64,000 bases of DNA, from NCBI GenBank assembly GCA_019084435.1, contig JAHRFV010000153.1:1-64000 (forward strand), given 5' to 3'. This document shows, piece after piece, positions 59,183-64,000 of this stretch (positions are counted from its first letter, which is position 1; every line of letters begins with the position of its first letter). The DNA comes from Dethiosulfatibacter sp. Lineage in GTDB: Bacteria > Bacillota_A > Clostridia > Tissierellales > Dethiosulfatibacteraceae. The notes under the pieces were generated by a model that was given only the letters and a program-made list of their open reading frames with translations, made no database searches and had not been told where the DNA came from. The translations under genes and the position numbers were made by a program.

Positions 59183-59365
59183 TTATTTTTTGTCAGTACT
59201 CCTATTGTATCTACCATCTTCTGGCTTCGCAGCATCTTTAGGTATGGCCCATGCCCAACCAAGACGGGCTACGCCAGATATCTTCCCTTGCCTACATAGA
59301 ACTTGTACTCGGCGTTCGGTTAAACCCCATTTTTCAGCAGCTTCTTTAGTTGTAATATAGTCCAT
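59183..59365 (-). CDS. small helix-turn-helix protein heading the restriction operon
   Basis: A 60-residue MerR/excisionase-type DNA-binding protein: MDYITTKEAAEKWGLTERRV, then QGKISGVARLGWAWAIPKDA. This short HTH_17 form is widely found directly before hsdM in clostridial type I systems and could delay or regulate restriction. It is 20 bp upstream of hsdM with AGGTGGGTTC as ribosome site and is the first gene after the promoter at 59404-59432. Confidence 0.8.
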   Translation of the reverse strand: MDYITTKEAAEKWGLTERRVQVLCRQGKISGVARLGWAWAIPKDAAKPEDGRYNRSTDKK

Positions 59366-59403
59366 GAACCCACCTTCTTAATTTTTATTAATGTATACTA
59401 TAT

Positions 59404-59432
59404 ATTATAATCGTAGAAACGAACAATAGCAA
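59404..59432 (-). promoter_or_regulatory. promoter of the restriction operon
   Basis: Minus-strand TTGCTA and TATAAT are 17 bp apart, and the -10 box lies 39 bp upstream of the HTH gene. A TATATAGTATAC stretch follows, which is nearly palindromic and may be an operator. Confidence 0.65.
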
Positions 59433-59525
59433 TGGACAATTGGAAACTATTGATATGCACTCAACCCAGAATATGACCATCAACAACTACTTCTTTTGCT
59501 AAACGGTTGAACCCTTAAAGCAAAA

Positions 59526-61358
59526 CTACATTTCCATGGGTGAGCTTAATTCAGCATCTAAACCATATCCCCTTAAAACACACCCAGAATCTATCACTTT
59601 ACACACCACCAAAAAATAAAGAAACCCCTGAAAACACCGTAAATACGGTATCTCAAGGGCAATTACATCTATTTTCTTTTCAGCAGACAGACGGTCTCCA
59701 CGTGTGTCGGGTGATAAGTGGGAATATGATTCTTTACCCATAGTAATCGTCGATTTTGGTCCAGTTTTAAATACGAAAATTAATTGATGAGGATCTTTTT
59801 GACCTCTATCATCAATGCCACCTAGAATAATTTTCTCAACTATAGATTCAAAGACATCAGCATCAAACTTCTTTAGGGGCTTGTTGGCATCAAAGTATTT
59901 TCTAAAGCTTTTTAGCCTTGTTTTCATTTCTTTTTCTTCACTGGCTGTTAAAGACAAATCATTGGTTTCCTTGATCAAACGTTCTTTGTTTTTATTTAGT
60001 TCTATAAACTTGTTTTCATAATTTTCACGGTCAATAGCGCCATCAAGATGAAGATCAATTAACTTCTTGATTTTATCTTCCACTATATTTAGTTCTTTAT
60101 TAAGTGTTGTTAGTTCTTTTTTACTGGTGCTTTCACTTAAAGTGTTTTCAATAGTTGATATAAACTCTTCTATGATCTCTCTGTTATACTGGCACATTTC
60201 ATTAAAAACTTTAACAAAAGCTTCTTCAATAACCACTTCATGAATACCCTTGCTATCAGGACAATGTTTCTTACCATGCTTACTGGATTTGATACAGTGC
60301 CAAACCACTTTCTTATTCTTGGTGCCTGAGTTCCATGCTCTTCTACCAACTGTTGTTTCACAGAAGCCACACTCAATTTTACTACTGAAGGTATACTGCC
60401 TGCTATAACGTTTTAAACGTCCTTTTTCCATGTTGCAATTACGCTTATTTCTAATGGCTTGGGCTTTTTCAAAGGTTTTTTTACTGACGATGGGTTCATG
60501 ATGATCTTTGATATAATACTTTTCTTCTTCACCCATATTGTCAAGGCGCTGCTTTGTGATTGGATCAACGGTAAAGGTCTTCCCTAGGAGTAAATCACCC
60601 ATGTATTTTTCATTCTTCAAAATGCCCCTTATGGTACTATCAGGCCAATTGGTACTCCCTCTTTTGGTTTTATAGCCTTTGTCCTTTAATTCCTTTCCAA
60701 TGAGACGGGCTCCTTTACCTTTATTATAAGAATCAAATATAACCCGAACGACCTGAGCTTCTTCTTCATTGATGATAAGTTCTTTGCTTTCTTTATCATA
60801 ATCATAGCCTAAACAACCTTGAAAACCAACGAGTTCTCCACGTTTCATTTTCATCTTTAGTCCCATTTTTACATTGGTTGAAATACTTTCACTTTCCTGT
60901 TGGGCTATTGACGTTAAAACAGTCATAGCAACTTCACCTTGCATGGAGAAGGTATTAATATTCTCTTTTTCAAATAATACAGCTACATTATGTTTTTTTA
61001 ATAGTCTGGTATATTCCAGCACGTCTTTTGTATTTCTACCAAATCTTGAGATGCTCTTGGTAATGACTAAATCAAATTCACCGGCCATAGCATCCCGAAT
61101 CATCTCTTGAAAGCCAAGACGTTTATCAATATTGGTGCCACTAATCCCAGCATCAGAATATATCTTTGCTAGTTCCCAATTAGGATTTTCTTTGATTTTC
61201 TGCTCATAATAATCCATTTGAGAATCATAACTTGCCATCTGTTCAGCCGAATCGGTACTCACTCTGCAATAAGGGGCTACTCGTATTTTGGAGAGCTCTT
61301 TGCCTGACGCTCGGTCAAATTTATTCTTTTTAGGTTTTATAACTTCTACTTCTTTCAA
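59526..61358 (-). CDS. large serine recombinase, zinc ribbon and coiled coil, extended C-terminus
   Basis: A 610-residue recombinase: catalytic domain with YCRVSTDSAEQMASYDSQMD and DLVITKSISRFGRN, Recombinase domain (QGCLGYDYDKESKELIINEE, then NEKYMGDLLLGKT), zinc ribbon (SSKIECGFCETTVGRRAW, then VVWHCIKSSKHGKKHC) and coiled coil (LNKELNIVEDKIKKLIDLHL). The start codon is TTG after GGAAGTGATGAA. The usual ending lies around HQLIFVFKTGPKSTI. The last 70 residues (ending CVLRGYGLDAELSSPMEM) look unlike the family and are encoded through a terminator-like hairpin. It is probably the integrase of the mobile element that contains RhuM and MobC. Confidence 0.85.
   Translation of the reverse strand: MKEVEVIKPKKNKFDRASGKELSKIRVAPYCRVSTDSAEQMASYDSQMDYYEQKIKENPNWELAKIYSDAGISGTNIDKRLGFQEMIRDAMAGEFDLVITKSISRFGRNTKDVLEYTRLLKKHNVAVLFEKENINTFSMQGEVAMTVLTSIAQQESESISTNVKMGLKMKMKRGELVGFQGCLGYDYDKESKELIINEEEAQVVRVIFDSYNKGKGARLIGKELKDKGYKTKRGSTNWPDSTIRGILKNEKYMGDLLLGKTFTVDPITKQRLDNMGEEEKYYIKDHHEPIVSKKTFEKAQAIRNKRNCNMEKGRLKRYSRQYTFSSKIECGFCETTVGRRAWNSGTKNKKVVWHCIKSSKHGKKHCPDSKGIHEVVIEEAFVKVFNEMCQYNREIIEEFISTIENTLSESTSKKELTTLNKELNIVEDKIKKLIDLHLDGAIDRENYENKFIELNKNKERLIKETNDLSLTASEEKEMKTRLKSFRKYFDANKPLKKFDADVFESIVEKIILGGIDDRGQKDPHQLIFVFKTGPKSTITMGKESYSHLSPDTRGDRLSAEKKIDVIALEIPYLRCFQGFLYFLVVCKVIDSGCVLRGYGLDAELSSPMEM
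59610..59660 (-). terminator. terminator-like hairpin inside the recombinase 3' end
   Basis: Minus-strand CCCTTGAGATACCGT pairs with ACGGTGTTTTCAGGGG around ATTT, followed by TTTCTTTATTTTTT. This is a good intrinsic terminator, yet the recombinase frame runs through it for another 28 codons. Confidence 0.6.
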
Positions 61359-61391
61359 TTCATCACTTCCTTCACTGAACCTATAACAAGG

Positions 61392-62405
61392 TTACTTCTT
61401 ATGTGTCCACTCATGTTCTTCTAAATACACATCAAAATCATCTTTTTCAGCTGTAGTTAATCGTTTTTGATTAAACTTCTCATATTCTTTTTCAGCAAGT
61501 TCCTTGGCTACTTCATGCGAAATAGAACCTGCACCAGTAAGAATGTCACGCTCATTAAATTTTAGAAAGGCATTAAGCTTTACTTCCCAATCCTTCATAT
61601 GCATAGGATTACGTCTTTCTGCCTGATCTTCTGCATAATCGAGATACATGGTTACAATACGGTTAAGAGATTTTATCTCTTTTTCGGTCAAATAATTCTT
61701 GGCAACGGTAATATCCCCTTTGCGTACCTTGTCACCTTTCCAAGTGGTAAGTCCCATATTATCTTTTGAAGCATCAGCTCTTTGTTCAATAAGTTCTGCA
61801 GCTGTATGACCATGAATAGCAAAATGAAGCTTGTTTTGCACCGTTGCAAAGAACTTTTTAGCTTCTTCTGATTTTCCATCATAATCTATAGATAAGGCAT
61901 AAATATCTGTGATTTTCTTATAAAATCTTTTTTCTGAAGCTCTAATATCACGAATACGCTCTAAAAGTTCATCAAAATAGTCATCACCGATGTTACGCAT
62001 ACCTTTAAGACGCTCATCATCCATGGTAAAGCCTTTGACTAAGTATTCATTTAATCGTTCTGTCGCCCATCGTCTGAATTGTGTACCTCTGCTAGAACGT
62101 ACACGATAGCCAACGGCAATAATCATTTCAAGGTTATAGTGGCGTGAATTTCTCTGGACCGTTCTATTTCCTTCGGTTTGAACTTGTAAGTAATTCTTAC
62201 AAGTTGAATTTTCCTCTAATTCACCTTCTTCATAAATATTTTTTATGTGAAGTGTTATATTTTGAGGCGTTGTTTGATAAAGTTCTGCAATCGCCTTTTG
62301 TGTCATCCATACGGTTTCATTTTCAAGTCTTACATCAACTTTGGTTTTTCCGTCTTCCAATTGGTAAATAAGAATGTCTGTTTTGTTTTCCACATTATCC
62401 CCCAT
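61392..62405 (-). CDS. RhuM family protein
   Basis: A 337-residue RhuM homologue: ILIYQLEDGKTKVDVRLENE, WMTQKAIAELYQTTPQNITL (helix-turn-helix), YNLEMIIAVGYRVRSSRGTQ and FRRWATERLNEYLVKGFTMD. The C-terminal half is a Fic/DOC-related domain in some relatives (HFAIHGHTAAELIEQRADAS, HxxTAA rather than HPFxxGN). First described in a Salmonella pathogenicity island, widespread in mobile elements, probably toxin-like or defensive. A GTG four codons in, with GGGGGA before it, may be the true start. Two perfect palindromes lie directly upstream. Confidence 0.85.
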   Translation of the reverse strand: MGDNVENKTDILIYQLEDGKTKVDVRLENETVWMTQKAIAELYQTTPQNITLHIKNIYEEGELEENSTCKNYLQVQTEGNRTVQRNSRHYNLEMIIAVGYRVRSSRGTQFRRWATERLNEYLVKGFTMDDERLKGMRNIGDDYFDELLERIRDIRASEKRFYKKITDIYALSIDYDGKSEEAKKFFATVQNKLHFAIHGHTAAELIEQRADASKDNMGLTTWKGDKVRKGDITVAKNYLTEKEIKSLNRIVTMYLDYAEDQAERRNPMHMKDWEVKLNAFLKFNERDILTGAGSISHEVAKELAEKEYEKFNQKRLTTAEKDDFDVYLEEHEWTHKK

Positions 62406-62427
62406 TTCCGTAATTTATTAATCAATT

Positions 62428-62482
62428 CATCAGACACCGTCTGATGTTTTAAGTGAACTATCCGGTAATCCCGGATAGTTCA
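62428..62482. repeat. two perfect palindromes upstream of rhuM
   Basis: CATCAGAC-ACC-GTCTGATG (62428-62446) and TGAACTATCCGG-N5-CCGGATAGTTCA (62454-62482) lie side by side in the 5' leader of rhuM. The second has 12-bp exact arms. Neither is followed by a U run on either strand, so an operator pair or a structured leader is more likely than a terminator. Confidence 0.6.
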
Positions 62483-62529
62483 TCAATCTATGTTCCCAAT
62501 TATCATTTTAATTTTATCACAGTATATAA

Positions 62530-62676
62530 TTAAGTGCCACTTAAACCTCGTTTTATTTTGTATTTTCTTTCCAACTCAACTTTGATCTTGATGAATTCTT
62601 TTTCTGAAATCATCTTTTCATCAAGCAGGCTGGAAAGCATGGCTAACTGTATTGTGAACTTCATTAAGTTTTCCAT
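62530..62676 (-). CDS. 48-aa SHOCT-like protein
   Basis: A short gene with a perfect GGAGGGTAAG ribosome site before its ATG. The product starts MENLMKFTIQLAMLSSLLDE, continues KMISEKEFIKIKVELERKYK and ends IKRGLSGT. The pattern of a helix with LLDEKMISEKEF followed by a charged helix is that of SHOCT (short C-terminal) domains, which occur as free-standing proteins in Firmicutes mobile elements. It lies between mobC and rhuM on the same strand. Function unknown. Confidence 0.65.
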   Translation of the reverse strand: MENLMKFTIQLAMLSSLLDEKMISEKEFIKIKVELERKYKIKRGLSGT

Positions 62677-62706
62677 CTTACCCTCCTGCTTGATCTTCTT
62701 TTTATA

Positions 62707-63006
62707 TTATTTTATGTTCTTAAGAGCCTCTTGTAACTCTTCAAGTTCTTTGGTGTATTTTGTTAGATTCACCAATTTAATTTTTCCTTGATGAGATAAC
62801 ATCACCAAATGATTTATCTCACCCCCAAGTCTTGATAGCCTTACATTTATTTCATGCAAATCATACTGGATTATTTCTTTGTTTAAAGCTTTATCTAGGA
62901 TATAATCCGTTAATGATTTACATCTACTCTTAGCTGCTAACTTAATAATTTTTGTTCTATCTTTTTCTGTTACGCGTATATTGATTTGCTTGTTTCGCTG
63001 TCTCAT
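62707..63006 (-). CDS. MobC-like relaxosome protein
   Basis: A 99-residue ribbon-helix-helix protein: KQINIRVTEKDRTKIIKLAA, then KSLTDYILDKALNKEIIQYD and VRLSRLGGEINHLVMLSHQG, ending with a charged helix. MobC assists a relaxase in opening oriT. The relaxase gene that normally follows is absent; the SHOCT-like and rhuM genes follow instead. The ATG at 63006 has AGGAGGAACATT in front, so longer starts upstream are unlikely. Confidence 0.8.
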   Translation of the reverse strand: MRQRNKQINIRVTEKDRTKIIKLAAKSRCKSLTDYILDKALNKEIIQYDLHEINVRLSRLGGEINHLVMLSHQGKIKLVNLTKYTKELEELQEALKNIK

Positions 63007-63028
63007 AATGTTCCTCCTGCAAATGGGT

Positions 63029-63094
63029 GTGGGCTTGCCCACTTTTAAACACTTTGGCTGTACAAAGTGGAAGCTTGCCCCTGTTAAAACAGGG
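63029..63094. repeat. three tandem hairpins upstream of mobC, oriT candidate
   Basis: GTGGGCTTGCCCAC (63029-63042), CACTTTG-N6-CAAAGTG (63050-63069) and CCCTG-N6-CAGGG (63079-63094) follow each other upstream of mobC. Clusters of inverted repeats next to mobC are the usual site of oriT in mobilizable plasmids and elements. No nic sequence can be assigned by eye. Confidence 0.45.
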
Positions 63095-63178
63095 TAAATA
63101 AATCCTCGGGCTTTTCCTACTGTCCAGTAACAAACTAGACGCTTTCGGATTTATTCTGGGATATTGAAGATAAAGCTA

Positions 63179-63535
63179 CTATGACTTCGTCAGCAAATAG
63201 TGAACTGTGCTTTTGGACCATTTCTCACCGGTATATTCCGTCATTTTATCTGCAATTTCCTGATAGGATAATTGATTACACTGATACATTTTAAGAAGTC
63301 TCATATGTTCACCAGCTGCTCTTGATTTTCGTCCAAAATGATCTGGACGTGCCTTTAATTGGTCATTTTCATAAAGCAGTGATTTAATATTCTCTTCCAA
63401 TAGCCTCACAGCATCTTCAAGTTGCTTAATAGCTTTTTCCTTGAGCTCAAGCTTATGTTGAAGTACTTGGATTTCTTCTCTCGCTTCTTGTAATTCTGCT
63501 CTTACTTCTTCTACACCAAATAATTTGCCTAACAT
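63179..63535 (-). CDS. coiled-coil protein with C-terminal helix-turn-helix
   Basis: A 118-residue protein. Residues about 5-65 are a continuous coiled coil (RAELQEAREEIQVLQHKLEL onward); after a GRKSRAAGEH linker, residues 78-115 form a resolvase-type helix-turn-helix (LSYQEIADKMTEYTGEKWSK). The combination suggests a DNA-binding adaptor for the replication or mobilization module. It lies 4 bp downstream of the ATPase gene with GCAGGTGAAGAT before its ATG. Confidence 0.65.
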   Translation of the reverse strand: MLGKLFGVEEVRAELQEAREEIQVLQHKLELKEKAIKQLEDAVRLLEENIKSLLYENDQLKARPDHFGRKSRAAGEHMRLLKMYQCNQLSYQEIADKMTEYTGEKWSKSTVHYLLTKS

Positions 63536-63539
63536 ATCT

Positions 63540-64000
63540 TCACCTGCCTTTCAAGGGTGCAAGCGTGCTAGGGTTATAAGCATTGCCCCCTTGCACGCTT
63601 GATTTTATAACTGCCATTTCTACAACATAATCACTGGCTTTCGCACCATCATCAAGAACTTCTTTAATCAGCTTTTCTGCTCGTTTTAGAACACTTTCCG
63701 TTGAACTACCACCAAGTAATTCTTCTAACTCAATGTTATATTCTCCTATCCACGCAAAGCCATTTTGTTCATCCAGCTTAAAGGCAACTTTCTTACCTTC
63801 AGGCGCTAAGCTTGATTTGATCTGAGCCATAACTCGAATAGATGGGTCTGCTCTTACACGCCCCACTATGAGAACACTTCTAGCAGCAGCTGTAATATCA
63901 ATAGAACCTAATCCACGGTAAAGTCCTTTTGTACCACCCGCCTTATTCATATGACCAATAATGACGATGGCACAGCCTGTCCTCTCTGCAACACTTGAAA
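63540..64000 (-). CDS. RecA-like AAA ATPase (RepA/DnaB-type), C-terminal part
   Basis: The frame enters from beyond the right edge. Visible near the edge is a stretch reading SSVAERTGCAIVIIGHMNKA, then GGTKGLYRGLGSIDITAAAR, which is the Walker B-to-H4 part of hexameric RecA-like helicases such as RepA (AAA_25). The remainder (VLIVGRVRADPSIRVMAQIK to the stop) is the family's C-terminal region. It probably drives replication of the mobile element. The internal ATG at 63950 lies inside the ATPase domain and is not the start. Confidence 0.8.
   Translation of the reverse strand, partial: SSVAERTGCAIVIIGHMNKAGGTKGLYRGLGSIDITAAARSVLIVGRVRADPSIRVMAQIKSSLAPEGKKVAFKLDEQNGFAWIGEYNIELEELLGGSSTESVLKRAEKLIKEVLDDGAKASDYVVEMAVIKSSVQGGNAYNPSTLAPLKGR

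Noticed and set aside
63540..63950. Treating the ATG at 63950 as the start of a complete 136-aa gene
   Set aside because: The frame continues upstream to the window edge with clear RecA-like helicase sequence, so the gene is partial.

Overview
The window is low-GC Gram-positive DNA, most likely from an anaerobic member of the Clostridia or Tissierellia. This is inferred from AT-rich intergenic DNA, strong AGGAGG-type ribosome binding sites, sigma-A style TTGACA-17-TATAAT promoters, arrays of clostridial-type serine recombinases, and a Gram-positive siphovirus prophage. Almost everything is accessory DNA: I count five intact or damaged serine recombinase genes, three insertion-sequence families, a prophage, a type I restriction island and the edge of a mobilizable element. 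I saw no rRNA, tRNA or CRISPR array.

Layout. 1-1.84 kb: the start of a possible transposase gene and a complete UPF0236/ISLre2-type insertion sequence with terminal inverted repeats and a target duplication. 2.1-4.5 kb: a pRiA4b ORF-3-like protein and a chimaeric serine recombinase. 5.0-9.2 kb: a minus-strand operon of XRE regulator, small membrane protein, ABC ATPase, ABC permease and membrane M23 peptidase, headed by a perfect 18-bp inverted repeat. 9.2-11 kb: a recombinase remnant and a PadR regulator coupled to a broken DUF2812 gene.

About 11.0-41.2 kb is a largely intact HK97-type siphovirus prophage, nearly all on the minus strand. Reading leftwards in transcription order it has an XRE repressor/Cro switch with GCGTTTACGTAA operators, a primase-helicase, sigma-region-4-like regulators, an HNH endonuclease beside a candidate cos site, a ParB-methyltransferase fusion and an HNH-AP2 endonuclease. 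Next comes a cassette with an amidoligase, a truncated amidoligase paralogue and a gamma-glutamylcyclotransferase. It continues with terminase, portal, ClpP-like protease, capsid, connectors, tail genes with a canonical A AAA AAC -1 frameshift site, holin, amidase and two overlapping serine recombinases. A single plus-strand gene (26.7-27.1 kb) with its own promoter and palindromic operator lies between terminase and portal and looks like a moron.

41.2-47.1 kb: a scar where two 5'-truncated genes meet head to head. It is followed by a dipeptide-catabolism operon: cupin-XRE regulator, dipeptide epimerase, DUF819 transporter-like protein and CocE-type hydrolase. 47.2-49.8 kb: an IS110-family element apparently nested in a truncated IS21-family element. 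49.9-59.4 kb: an extended type I restriction-modification island (HTH, HsdM, HsdS, HsdR, YgjP-like metalloprotease, PC4-like YdbC, DUF262/DUF1524 protein). 59.5-64 kb: a fifth recombinase, RhuM, a 48-aa SHOCT-like protein, MobC without a relaxase, and an ATPase that runs off the window.

The observation I rate highest is the prophage amidoligase cassette. It pairs a complete amidoligase with a shorter paralogue that keeps the flanking homology but lacks the catalytic GIHVHVG segment. It also contains a cyclotransferase-fold enzyme. A shared promoter-proximal motif links it to the phage recombinase gene.
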